DNA of 64,000 bases from Linnemannia schmuckeri (taxonomy: Eukaryota > Mortierellomycota > Mortierellomycetes > Mortierellales > Mortierellaceae), in NCBI GenBank assembly GCA_029449235.1, contig JANATG010000013.1, positions 992,001-1,056,000 of the forward strand, read 5' to 3'. The notes beneath the pieces are model-generated. The model had not been told where the DNA came from and ran no database searches. It saw only the letters and a program-made list of their open reading frames with translations. Both the position numbers and the translations under genes were made by a program. Shown piece after piece: positions 37,200-48,070 of this stretch (positions are counted from its first letter, which is position 1; each line of letters begins with the position of its first letter).

Positions 37200-40138
37200 T
37201 GGGCAACGGCTCTCCTTAGATGTTCTGAGAACAACCACCAAACAACAATCAAACGCCGTGCCCGTCTAGTGTGTCAGATAGAAATCGATGAAAAGACACC
37301 AACAAGGAATTTACGTCCCGCTAAACCCATGTCCACGAGACAAGGTACCCAAAAAAGATCAGAAGGTTTCCCTTTTCTCTTCTTTCAACGCCCTTGTCGC
37401 ACCAAACGCCTGCAAAAAATAATTGCAAGGGTCGGTCGGTTCGCAGATTATTGGACGGGGATGCTCAAGATGACACCATTTTCGCTCTCATTTTGACATT
37501 TTTCTTTTGTTTTGCAATTCAATCATGGTCGTCCCTTATTCAGTTCTTACATTCTTATTATTTTGCGATGCTGTTGTTTTGTTATTTTGGGATACATATA
37601 TATGGTAGGCACGCAAACAAATAAGCAGGCAATTGCCACGCTGTACTACCAGTCTTTTTGCCCTGGCGAGGTGGATGGGTAGTTTGTTCGGGTGACTGGG
37701 GGGCAGGGGTGAGGTAAGGGTGTATATGGAAATGGATTGTTAGAGTACCCTTGAAAATTCCAAGAAAGAAGCGTAAACACGGGTAGTACTCAATCCAAGA
37801 GTTCAGTCCACACCTTAGGATCGGTACCATCTTTCCTTAACTAAAATGTACCCATCGAATCATCTACTGGTACCTTTCCGCTTAGCACAGCTGAACAAAC
37901 GGATGCTGGATATGGAAATTGACATGGTACCTGTGATCCTGAACTGATCAGAGCACCAACGAAAAAGCTAGAAAGTCTCAGGTTACATCAACCACTTTGA
38001 AGCACGGGTTCAAGGTATAGAAACTCATGGCATATGGTCTCCTGCTCACATTGATGCATGACGGTGTGGTTGAAGAGTCACCGATTATTATCCTTACCTT
38101 GGTTCGAGGCGCCTTTCCATTCAAGCTAACGCCAAGGGCAGCCATTTAGCCGAAGGAAAGGAGAGGGAGAGAGAATGCTACTGCTAGCCTCGGCTATTAC
38201 ACCCGTCTCCTTCATACTCTTCTTACGTTCATTCATGCGTTCGCTCGAGATGATAGACGACAGCCCCTTGCGTGTTAATTAGAACGCCAAACTGCTCCCT
38301 CACTCCTATCCATGCTTTTGATCTGTTACCAGTTGCAACAGGGTCCACTAACACGGTATTTGAATACGAACGACCTCTGTCGTAAGGGGTGTCGTTCATG
38401 CCTGCTAAATGACTGTATGCTTATTGCCATCGCCGACGCCATGTAGTAAAAGAAAAGAATAGGGATATGAAAAGGGCTAGATCCTCTGCTTTTCGCCTCC
38501 TCTCTTTTCCAACATGCACATGGTAAAGGATCATGCGATATGATTCGAGATCATCAACCCTCTTTAGCTTCTGGACTTTTACTTCTTACTCTTCCTTCCT
38601 CTTCCAACCATTGGGGCTGGATACTAATTACGCGCTCTTTTTTCATGTTGTTAGCGTGCATGTTTGTGTAGGTGTTGATGGGCTTGCTGGTGATATGTGC
38701 ATGAGTTGCAACACCTTGTTAACATCCAATGAACGCGCTTCCGCCATCAGCCATCGGTTGGTTGGTAATACTCCAAGAAGGCGTTTTTGTTTTCTTGAGA
38801 GACGACAAAAAAGGGAGGGAAAGAGGGTGAAAGAAAATGGGGACTTTGTCTGAACATGCATCAATATATTTTTTTATGGGTGACCATTGTCGTACGAATG
38901 CACACAATTAGACGTATCGAGAGCAATTATCGCGACATATTTTGCCTACTTGTACCCACAACAATGCCTGTATTAGGCTTTGAGAGAAAAACAAGGGTTA
39001 GAGAAGGAGGGAGAGAATATCGATCTTTTTTTCTGTTAGGCCATTGTTGGCGCGATTGTGGACAATGATGACATTTATTGCTTGTTTGTTGCTTTTGCTT
39101 ATGTTCATGTTTATGTCGACCACCCACGCTCTCACCCTCTTTTTCTGCGACACACCCCTGAGTAACACAGAAAAGAAGAAAAACAAAAAACAACTGATGT
39201 TGTTCTTTCCTTCTACCTCTCTTCCTTCGGAAAATATCAAGACACGATTTTGCCTTTCTTTTCCCTCGCATTAATGGAAGGCTCTCATTGACCTCTTTAT
39301 CGGCTCGACTTGATTTGACGGGTATAATTCAGAGTTCGTTCTCCCTCGTCTTCCCTCACTCGTCCTTTTGTTTTTTTTTTCCCTTGTGGATAAAGACACC
39401 GCACGCGCGGCGAATGAAAACCAAATCTAGAGAAAGAGTCCAGAGCCTCGGTCACTGTTACCGACTTTTGCCCTCTTTTTTTTTTCGCTCCCTCCGTCCT
39501 CGCTTTCGTTCGTTCGTTATGATGCCATACTACACACCAGCCCGCCTTTAATCATTACACTGCAGTTGGACATAAATGCTTAATTACGTTTTTTGCGATG
39601 CTGCGGAGAGTGAGAAAGGAAAGGAGAAAAGAAAGCCTCGAGCCAAGTAGCACAAAATAAAGACCTTTTCAAGTGAGTTCCTATTTTCAAAAGATTGATT
39701 CGCCTGACGCGTTTTAGACTAGCTCGGCACGGAGTATTTAGGTCAACGAGAGTCATGATAGATAGTGATGCTCATCTATTGTATGTCCCCTCTCTTACCA
39801 TGAGAGTTCTTACAGCACAAGGCATGAGGCACCACTTCTAAGGCTACTTGTTTCTTAAAAAAAAAAGCCCTTCCCGCCTTCCTGCTCCATTCCACCAGCA
39901 ACGAAAAGCGTAGGTCAGCTTGCCATCATCGGTATTGGTTTCTCCGTATCACTCAAGCAAAAATAAATAACATACCTTTGTCTTGTCCTTTTTCCCTCTT
40001 CTCTACCAAACATACAGACATGCATCACCATCATGTCTTATCTGATCGATTATTAGTTCTTTGAACAACCATGGCATTCACGCACACACACTGTCTCCTT
40101 GCTAATGCTGAAGACACTCCCTACGATGTCCACGCAAC

Positions 40139-40146
40139 TATAAAAG
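40139..40146 (+). promoter_or_regulatory. TATA box of the Trp-rich secreted protein gene
   Basis: TATAAAAG, 149 bp before the ATG at 40288, followed by a CA/CT-rich leader. Confidence 0.65.
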
Positions 40147-40287
40147 ATAGTAGCCAGCCCGGTCTCCAGCAATCCTCATCCAGCAGCGATCTCAGCAAAC
40201 GCAGTTACCCAGCTTACTTAGCCAATAATACAGACACACACACCACCCCTACTCGTTCAGTCATATAGTCAACAAGACAACAGAACA

Positions 40288-40644
40288 ATGCAGTTCAAGA
40301 CCGCAACCTCGATCGTCCTCATGGCCACCTTGATGTCCTTCCAGGTCCAGGCCGCTCCCGTTGCCCAGGACATCAACTCGCTCACCATTGCCACCCCGCC
40401 AACCCAGCCTCTGGTCGCTCCTATCCCGGACACCAAGCATTTCAAAAAGCCTCAGCCTTGGGACTGGAACGAGGCCGATGAGAACATTCAGGCCGATCCC
40501 ATCGCGACAGGCTACGCGTCCGATGAGGCTGAGAACTCAAAGTGGGGAGGAAGCTGGGGGTCTTCCTTTTGGAACCCGTGGTGCTGGGGTGGCTGGGGCA
40601 ACAACTGGTGCCCCTGGTGGAATAAATGGAATTGCTGGTGGTAA
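40288..40644 (+). CDS. Small secreted protein with Trp-rich tail, 118 aa
   Basis: Single exon. Signal peptide at about 1-22 (basic MQFK, hydrophobic core, cleavage after VQA). The middle is Pro-rich (PTQPLVAPIPDTKHFKKPQPWDW). The last 35 residues contain 12 Trp, 3 Cys and many Gly/Asn, for example WCWGGWGNNWCPWW, and end NCWW. No family recognised. The size, signal, strong TATA box and odd tail suggest a surface-active, wall-binding or antimicrobial peptide-like role; this is inference only. It stands alone, with about 500 bp to the proteasome gene. Confidence 0.8.
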   Translation: MQFKTATSIVLMATLMSFQVQAAPVAQDINSLTIATPPTQPLVAPIPDTKHFKKPQPWDWNEADENIQADPIATGYASDEAENSKWGGSWGSSFWNPWCWGGWGNNWCPWWNKWNCWW

Positions 40645-41159
40645 TGGTCGTGGTCTTCCTTTGCCTTGGCCATCATCCATTACCTCTTCGCTTTGAGCAT
40701 TCTTTTTCTTCTTCATACATCTTCTTTCTTTTCAATCATAGTTGGATAGTCCACTGCCTGCACTACTCCTCACTATCGCATTCTCTGCCTCCGCCTCCTC
40801 ATTTGCTCAAAATAAATCGAACAAAAGCATAAAAAATAACCAACTTACTAAATAATGTGCCTCGTGTGCCTTGACATCTTGACATGGAGAGCGAAAGGGG
40901 GCAGAGAGGCGGAGCTGCTGAAAATGTAATGTTCATTTATTGTTTGTTGCTCTTTGACCGCACATTGGAAGATCTCGAGTCGGTATCCTGACATTTGTTT
41001 TGAAGTTGGTCGAAAAACTTCCCGTGCGTGTGTGGTGTCGCGCATCATCCTCTCTGCTCGTCAGATCTAGAGTCTGCCTCCTTCCTTCGATTCTTCCTTC
41101 ATTTTTCTACTCCAAACTCCATTATCATCAGTTGTCGGCACAGCTCATACAGAACGACT
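40645..41159. other. Convergent 3' region
   Basis: Between the ends of the Trp-rich gene and the proteasome gene. No gene seen. Confidence 0.5.
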
Positions 41160-41957
41160 TTAGAGCTGAACGAGGCGGATACCGTCCTTGTTAACGACCT
41201 TGGCGACAAAATCGGGCATGTTGAGGATCATGCGGGATCGCAACTCACCCACACACTTTTGCAAAAGCTTGATGCCTTCCTCCTCGGTGATATCCTCGCG
41301 ATGGTACCGGTCCAGAAGCGATAAGCAGTAGTAGGCTCCGTAACCGTGGGCTGCAAAAGGGACATCAGCCAATGATGCCAGGTGGTCGAGCCAGTAGAGC
41401 GAAGGCTTGTTCGTCTTGACGTCGAATCCTGCAATCAACAAGTTTACCGAGTATGGTTTCTGTTTTGTTTGTTGTTTTTGTATATCGGGGTTGTTGGTGG
41501 TTCAGAGAGGTGTTGTTGATGGTTTATAGGAATGGGGAAGAGTAATTGGTTAGATATCTGCATTTACTTCTCACAATTCTTGTCTTCCCCCTTTACACTT
41601 CTGGTAACAAGCAACCAAACAGCCAAAGAAGCCAAAAAAAGAAAAAAGAAAAAAAAAGAAGACTCTTCTTACCCTGCTACGCAAGCTATCGGCAAGTTCG
41701 CGTCTAGCAAACGAGGCAACAGCGCGAGGACTCAACTCGATACCGTTCCGGATCCCATAGAGCTTGATGTTGCGTTCGATATATTCCGAGAAGTGGACAC
41801 CGTCGCCGGGCTCGCCCGAGAAGAGCATCAGTGTGTGTGGGTTCAATTCCCGGGACTTGTTCTCGCCAATCTTCATGAGCGTAATCGACGCCACGGCCTT
41901 GGAGTCGTACGCGGTGATGACAAAGTCCTTGCCCGTGATGCCAAAGAGAGTCTCCAT
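41160..41957 (-). CDS. PRE1: 20S proteasome subunit beta-4, 194 aa
   Basis: Non-catalytic beta subunit (PSMB2/Pre1 type) of the 20S proteasome core. Exons 41957-41673 and 41459-41160 (585 nt), GT-AG, phase 0. It starts directly METLFGITGKDFVI without a propeptide or catalytic N-terminal Thr, as expected for beta-4. Landmarks are SGEPGDGVHFSEYI, NGIELSPRAVA, PYSVNLLIAGFD across the intron, PSLYWLDHLASL and FAAHGYGAYYCLSLLDRY. The length is close to the yeast subunit (198). No classic Rpn4 element (GGTGGCAAA) was seen in the 300 bp upstream. Confidence 0.96.
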
Positions 41958-42323
41958 TTATATTGCTTTTGTGTTGCGTGTTTAGTTGTTGGTATCGGTG
42001 TTGGTGTTGCTCCTGAAGTGCAGTGTATGTGTGTGTGTGTCCTTGGGTTTGTCGTCCTGAAGGTAAGAGTAAAGAGTTGCGTTGGGTTGAGTCGAATAAG
42101 AAAAAAGAAGAGCAAGCAAGCACCCTTTCGAATGAATGACTGTTCACTTCCTACCCTCTTTCTCTCGTCCACTTTTGCGTTTGTCTGGAACGCGCACGCG
42201 TTCGCACGAAGGGGTTACGTCGTCGAAAATTTCGACCCTTAATCAATTTCGCAAGTCACAAACATGTTGTCAGAAGAAACGCGTTATGTAATTACAGGTT
42301 TATAGGGTGACGAAACAAGGAGT

Positions 42324-43532
42324 CTAGTAGTAGGTGCCACCATATCCACCGCCATATGCTTGCTGCTGTTGCTGCTGTTGCTGCTGTTGCTGCTGTTGCT
42401 GCTGTTGAGGATAACCTTGCGAATAAGCATGGGTATGCTGCGAATACGGTGAAAAAGTCCCTGGATACAAATTACTGTTACCCGCAACATTCTGATTGTC
42501 CCTCAAACTCGTACCTCCCAAACTGCCCCTTCCGGCATATGCAGCCTCAACCGTCGCCGCGTGACACCCTCCATCGCCCAATGCCTCCGATTTGACTTCA
42601 ATCGACCCTACTCCATTGGACCCACCACTGATACTGCCGTTCGTGCCGCCGTTGTACCCGACGGTACCGACATGGTTCTTCAGGATATTCTCGTCCCAGC
42701 AATCCTCACGCTCCTTTCTGCGGACCCGGGATTGACGGATTCGGTAACAGCTCAACAGAATTGCGGCCAGGACTCCTAGCACTACGAGGACGATCATGGC
42801 AATAATGCCGGACGAGAGACCTTCTTTGGCGCCTGTGGTTGTTGTTCCGTTCTTATTGTTGGCGTTGGCGCCGTTTGTTGCGGAGGATGAGTCTTGGTCG
42901 CCGTTGAGGCCAGACGAGGCCATGGTATTGCCACCGTTGGGCGACGGTGAGGGACCGTCATCGGTTCTTGAGCTTCCACTGCCACCAGTTGCGGTGCCCG
43001 CGCCCTGGGTGGGCTTCTTCTTGTGTTCTGCAGAAGTTGCAGGAGGAGGCGTCGAAGAGGTGGTAGGAGAAGTTGAAGGAGCAGGAGAGGGGGAATCGTG
43101 TTTTGGTGGATCAGGCCCAGAACCACTTAATAACTGTTCTACTAACCCAGAACCACTCTGCATCTTTGGTGGAGAAGATGTTGCCAGCTCTGAGGCTGGT
43201 GCTGGATCCTTCTTTTCCGGAGCAGGTGCGGGTGCCGGTGTAGAGGGTGCGGGTGCCGTAGAAGGGTTTGCGAGCGCTGCTGCGGGAGCCGGTACGGGCG
43301 CAGGCGCTCCAGGTGCTGACGCTGGAGAAGAAGGGTCGCCGTCCTTCGCGATGGGGATGAGTTGGCCCAAGAGATCGCGCTTGTCTGCTGCTGCTACGAC
43401 TCTCGATCTGCTGATGTCGTCGCGGCGTTGTGACAAGGATCTGGCGTGTACGACAGAAGTGTCAGAAAGGAATGAGAGGAGGAGTAGAGTGCTGAGTGTC
43501 GAGCAGGTGAGTGCTTTTACTGAGATATACAT
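42324..43532 (-). CDS. Type I membrane protein, Pro-Ala-rich ectodomain and polyQ tail, 402 aa
   Basis: Single exon. Start set at 43532, because it begins a good signal peptide (about 1-30, MYISVKALTCSTL... cleavage near VHA); the ORF is open further upstream, but that part is leader-like. The ectodomain (31-240) is Ser/Thr/Pro/Ala-rich, with an APAPSTPAPAPAP-type run near 74-106, likely heavily O-mannosylated. One membrane helix lies at about 242-262, then SCYRIRQSRVRRKERE, a basic cytosolic stop-transfer. The tail is Gly/Asn-rich and ends with a 16-Gln run (376-391) and GGGYGGTYY. The architecture resembles cell-wall stress sensors (Mid2/Wsc type), but there is no WSC or other known head domain. 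Confidence 0.75.
   Translation of the reverse strand: MYISVKALTCSTLSTLLLLSFLSDTSVVHARSLSQRRDDISRSRVVAAADKRDLLGQLIPIAKDGDPSSPASAPGAPAPVPAPAAALANPSTAPAPSTPAPAPAPEKKDPAPASELATSSPPKMQSGSGLVEQLLSGSGPDPPKHDSPSPAPSTSPTTSSTPPPATSAEHKKKPTQGAGTATGGSGSSRTDDGPSPSPNGGNTMASSGLNGDQDSSSATNGANANNKNGTTTTGAKEGLSSGIIAMIVLVVLGVLAAILLSCYRIRQSRVRRKEREDCWDENILKNHVGTVGYNGGTNGSISGGSNGVGSIEVKSEALGDGGCHAATVEAAYAGRGSLGGTSLRDNQNVAGNSNLYPGTFSPYSQHTHAYSQGYPQQQQQQQQQQQQQQQQAYGGGYGGTYY
42360..42409. repeat. CAG/CAA trinucleotide repeat coding polyQ
   Basis: On the coding (minus) strand this is CAA-CAG-CAG repeated five times with one extra CAA, encoding 16 Gln. The regular nine-base unit suggests expansion by unit duplication. 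Confidence 0.9.
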
Positions 43533-45395
43533 GGTGTATGCTGTGTGTAGGTGAAGAGGAAAGAAAGGTGTTTGCTGGTTGGTTGATGCGGGCAGTAAAC
43601 TTTTTTGAAGGTTGTACAAAAAGTGATGGTTGATCAGGGTCAGTAAGTATGTATGTGTGTGCAGGGAAAGTAACGGTCAGACAGAATGGTAATAAGGATA
43701 CAACAGGGATTACAAGAATTAACAGAAACGATGAAACGAGACAAGAAACAAGAATAAGAGAAGTACGACGAAAGTGAAAAGAATATGAGAAAAGAGAGAA
43801 AAAGAGAGAGAAAGAACAAACAAAAACGGAAGTAAAAGAAAAAATGGGCAATGATTTGGAATGGTCTGACTAATATCCGGGTTTAAATGGATGGATGGCT
43901 GCTGGGATTCAAGGGTCAATTAAGAAAAAAAAACAAAAGTAAGAGAGAAAAACAACTACACCAAGCATGGACAATAAAAGAAAGAAAAAAGGGATAAGCA
44001 GACAAACCATGGTCGTATGGTCTCATGTCAATGTGCATTAAACATTGGCAGATGTGTTCGTACACATCGGGAACAACACGATTCAATTGTAAAAATAGGC
44101 GATAAAAGGGAGGCGCACAGTACACAGATATGTATTATCCCCGAGTTTGGTACCATCCTGGTAGCTAGCCTATGTCATTCATACGTCTTTTTGATGTCGA
44201 AAGAGAAATAGGAGAAGAGGAGGCGGTGTTTTTAGATAAAAGGGGAATTTCAGTCAAGGACCTTTGGATATTTGCCCAATCTGCGCCATCTCGTGCGCGT
44301 AAAGCGCTCTCTCTGTCTCTTTCACTTTCGTTTACACAGACACTCTCACACTCACACACTCTCACACTCTCACACTCACACACTCACACACTCATACTCA
44401 CACTCTCACACTCACACTCACACACACACAAGGCAATGATCTGCCTGACGCCCGCCTAGCAGTATGGCTACCAGACACGACTGTGCATTTTTTTTCTGTT
44501 TTCAACTCGCTGGCTCTCACAAAGGACAACATTTGTCCCTTCACAGTGTCTGAACAACAACAACAAAAAAAAATTGTCTCCTCCCTTTTTTTTTTTTTGA
44601 ATTAGCCTGCTGCATTGTTTTTGCGCCTCCTGGCAGATGCATTATCACCACCGAGTTCCTTTTTGCCAGTCGTGTCATATCAAATCGCAAAAAAAAACAA
44701 GAAAACAAGAAACCAAGAATAGAGAAAAAAGGGACGACAGGAGGAGGAGGCGAGAAAGGAGTGCCAAGAGGAGTGAGATACAAGCATTTCATCCCATCTA
44801 ATTTTCTTGTGGGGGAGGCGCGCATTTACTTCTGTCCCCATCCTGTTTGTTGGCTGTTTCGAATCCTACTACTCTCCTTGAAAAAAAGACCCTTCTTTTA
44901 ACTCATTTTTCTCTCTTTCACCCCTCGCGCCAACACCAACGAGTCCACTTCTACACAAAACCATCATCCCAATTGATTCTCTGGTCTCTCTGTAGTGCGC
45001 ATGTGTACTGTATGCTTAGGTCACCCGAGTCCATCCCCCCTACGCCAGACGGATTCCCTCTCCTCTCTCCCTGATCCTGCTCGACCCTTTTTTTCCCTTT
45101 TCCTCTCTTTTCCAGTTGCTCACAACAGCAACAAGGAAAGGCTTAATCCTCCGTTGTCCCTTGCCGCACAAAGAGACCAAAACAATCGCTCACCCCTTTT
45201 GTTCGCCAAAGTCATTAGGGTCAGTTTATGAGCCCTTATTTCGCGTCGAGTCGGCTGGTCACTCCTAATATCGCACATTTTCTATTCCAGCTCACTCAAA
45301 GTCAGCAACAAGTAAAACAAAAAAAAAAAAAATGAAAATGCTCGTTTGTATTTGATTCAACTAAGAGAAATAAAAAACAGCGGATCGTCGCGCAT
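43533..45395. other. Gene-free stretch with CA/CT microsatellite
   Basis: Promoter and leader of the type I membrane gene on the left, then pyrimidine-rich sequence. Only ORFs generated by simple repeats are present. Confidence 0.5.
44333..44432. repeat. CACTCT/CACACA microsatellite, about 100 nt
   Basis: Imperfect tandem of CACACT, CTCACA and CACACA units. Translation gives repetitive Ser-His-Thr peptides, so the ORFs over it are artefacts. Confidence 0.9.
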
Positions 45396-47772
45396 TTATA
45401 CAGACGCCGGTGTAGTACTGCAATAAACACCAGAAACACCATTTCCAGCAACAATCCTAAGCTCAACAAGCTCCTTAACTTCTTCCTGTTTTCCCTTCTT
45501 TTTCGGCTCAGAAGAAGAAACCTGACCTGCTACTGGTCGAGGCTGAGCTGGCATAAGTTGTAACCGGTTGGTAGCACTCAATGCCTCTGTATTAATAGGC
45601 TTCTGCTGACCCAAAGCAATCGCAGCAACGGCCTTATCGGCGGCTTGGAGAATATCAGAGTCCAGTGGCAAGGCATGTACGGGTTCCGTCTTATTGGTTC
45701 TCTTTCCCGTCAACAGTTGGTAGTATGTGTTTTGACCCCATGACAGCACATCGCGACCATGTGTTACTGTTGTCGTTGTGGTTGATTCTGCGGTAGTGGC
45801 GGCGGAGGTGTCCTTGGTGATGGCGTTATCGAGAACTGCGAATCCGTGTGTTGATCCAATAGCGAGATCGTGGATTCCAATAGGCATCATCTTATTTTCC
45901 TGCTCCTTGACTATGTAAACCATAAACACCAAAAGAAGTTAGTGTAGTCATCCAAGTCAATTCGTAATTGAGATACTTCCTTAATATGCGACCGAGATGA
46001 AAATGTAAAACTTACATTCTGCGAGGTTCGAAAGTGGTGCAATGGTCACCAGAGAGCCTTGAATATGTGTGTACTATATCAGTAATAAAACATGGGCGTT
46101 AGCTTCATCAGCCATATAGATAAGCGACACCAACAACCTATCTGCAAAAGAAGATCGGGAAGAACTTACGCTGCCGTCGCCCAGTTGTCCCCACTGTCCC
46201 ATGCCTGCAGACTTGACCTTGTACATATTCTTTTCCTTCAATACAAAGTAGCTGGACTGTCCACCTGCAGCAACCTTTACACACTCAACACCGCCCTCAG
46301 TTCCTGCAATATCCTTGATCAAAGTAGGGTTAGGTAACTTGAGATTGGCGTGGGAGTAAGCGCCCTGAGCGAGCTGTCCGAATCCATTGATGCCCCAAGC
46401 CCAACCTCGACCCTGGTCGTCCCTGGCAAGAGTGTGGACCTCTCCGCACGCCACTTCCAAAATGCGGCTCTGTCTGAAATCTGCGTTCCCGATCAACGAG
46501 ATTGAAAGTCCATCCTCAGATCCAAACACGCGTCCATAAGATGTAACCATGACCATATGGCTCTTTCCCGAAGACATCGATAAGATCCTATATATAACCA
46601 TTGACAAAGTGTGCGCAATTAATGCAGTTAACAAATGGTGTCATTTGTATAACGATATCCAGAACGTGTTAAAAATCCTACCATCTTGTTACCTTTCATC
46701 CTTTTGCAGCAAATCCTGGACGGGCAACTGAGTCATAGGATCATGCTTATCATCAACACTTCCTCCGAGCCCCACATAACGCAACACACTCCCCTTGGGC
46801 TTCTGGTAATCGATAGCCGCCTTGGTAGGTCCTGCTGTGGGCCGGACCTTAGGCAAGACATAGATCCTAGAACCATCCTTCGACAATCCGTACAATTTAG
46901 TGTCGCAAAGTGTCACCTGGACAATATCCCTGTTTGTGAGTGTTGCTTCGGGTTGGTGTGATTGCTGGTTGTATCCTGTTCCCCACTGGTAAACGGTTCC
47001 GTCCTCGTCCACGGCAGCTATTTTGCGTGATTAATTATTTGTGGAAGTTTACTCAAAAACGTTAATATTTTCGCGTCATGCATAGTCAACGAGTTAAAGC
47101 AAAGAACTCATTGCTTACCGGCAAAGTCATCGCCAAGCTTGAGGTCACGGAGGACCTTTCCCTGGAAGATAGCGAGGCGCTGAGGAATCTGAATCACTCC
47201 TGGGCTTCTTCCTGATGGATCCACTAAACCATTCCTAATTCCCGCGTCAAAATCAAAACAGAACCGAAATTAGTTCTAAAAGTACCGGGCACGCCAAACG
47301 CACAAAACGTCAACAGAACCTTGACAGAAAAAAAAAGATGAGCTTACTTGTTAGATCCCCAGAGCATGACACCGGGTGACTTGACAAGCGCATCCTGCTC
47401 CTGCTGCTTCCAACTTGTCACCGTCAGATCGGAATCCAAAACAATATCGGCCTGCTCGATCTTGGGCTGCTTCTTGAACCCGAGGAGGCCTGCAAGCGAA
47501 GAGCCAACACTCTGCTTTCCTGAGCTGCTGTTGTTGTTAGGTGAATCGTTATGGACCATCATGTCGCGGTTCAAGCCCAAGGAGGGCGACTGAAGTGCGA
47601 GGGTCACACCTGTGAAGACTACTCCTGCTCCGACAGCCCAGGCGACATTCTGTCTGACATTGCTGTTGTTGGTGATGGGTGCTGATGAGAGTGCACGGTG
47701 GCTGTGGGCGGGCGTTCTAAATGCAGTGATCCGTGTGAGTCTGCGTCCTGCCTGATGTCCGATTCGATGCAT
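45396..47772 (-). CDS. Mitochondrial RCC1-repeat protein (Fmp25/RCC1L-like), 618 aa, six exons
   Basis: Exons 47772-47348, 47234-47119, 47017-46693, 46587-46170, 46073-46016 and 45910-45396 (1857 nt). The N-terminus is basic and Ser/Thr-rich (HRIGHQAGRRLTRITAFR), a mitochondrial presequence, followed by a membrane segment at about 43-60 (VAWAVGAGVVFTGVTLAL). RCC1-type blades follow: VMLWGSN, GTVYQWGTGYNQQS, CGEVHTLARD with GWAWGINGFGQLAQG, MGQWGQLGDGS, and HGRDVLSWGQNTYYQL. The layout (presequence, membrane anchor, beta-propeller) matches yeast Fmp25, an inner-membrane protein needed for complex III assembly, and animal RCC1L. Start chosen at the ATG opening the presequence; the longer ORF upstream is leader. 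Confidence 0.88.
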
Positions 47773-48070
47773 GGTGGCGGGTGTTGTCGAGAAAGAAGGG
47801 GTTGTGGAGTTCGGAATTTTCGGCCGAGAAAGGGAATAAAAAGGAAAAAAGAACGTCGTGACTTCCATTTGACCGCTGATTAAACACAAACGCGTTTGTG
47901 GATAGCGTTTAATCAGATTTGCTTTTTTGTCTTCCACACAACCAAAGAACCGAAGGTAACAAGAAAGTGAAGATACAAGAGAAAGTATTGATTAAGCTAA
48001 ATATTTATTTTCTTATTTTCTTGTCGAAGAGAGAGAGATGCTAGATATGAAGAGTGGGAATAAAGACTGT

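Larger units (their letters stand above)
34797..40287. other. Gene-poor region of about 5.5 kb
   Basis: Apart from the zinc-finger-like fragment, I see no supported gene. It holds long homopolymers (A22 at 36259-36280, T57 at 36575-36631, A30 at 37168-37197) and pyrimidine-rich and AT-rich stretches. A more balanced segment, about 37850-38450, has no coding signal that I can detect. The right end is the promoter of the Trp-rich secreted protein. Confidence 0.5.

Noticed and set aside
38085..38125. GGTTCGAGGC resembling a tRNA T-arm
   Set aside because: Flanking bases do not form the five-pair T stem, and no D-arm or acceptor stem lies at the right distance.
40071..40268. 65-codon ORF upstream of the Trp-rich secreted protein
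   Set aside because: It spans the TATA box and leader of that gene, so it would not be on its transcript as a whole.
41840..41865. GGGTTCAATTCCC resembling a tRNA T-arm
   Set aside because: It lies inside the proteasome beta-4 coding exon and has no matching acceptor or anticodon arm.
42796..43554. 252-codon antisense ORF rich in Gly, Ala, Glu
   Set aside because: Antisense of the Pro/Ala/Ser stalk of the type I membrane protein.
44165..44459. Ser-His-Thr repeat proteins on both strands
   Set aside because: Generated by the CACTCT microsatellite.
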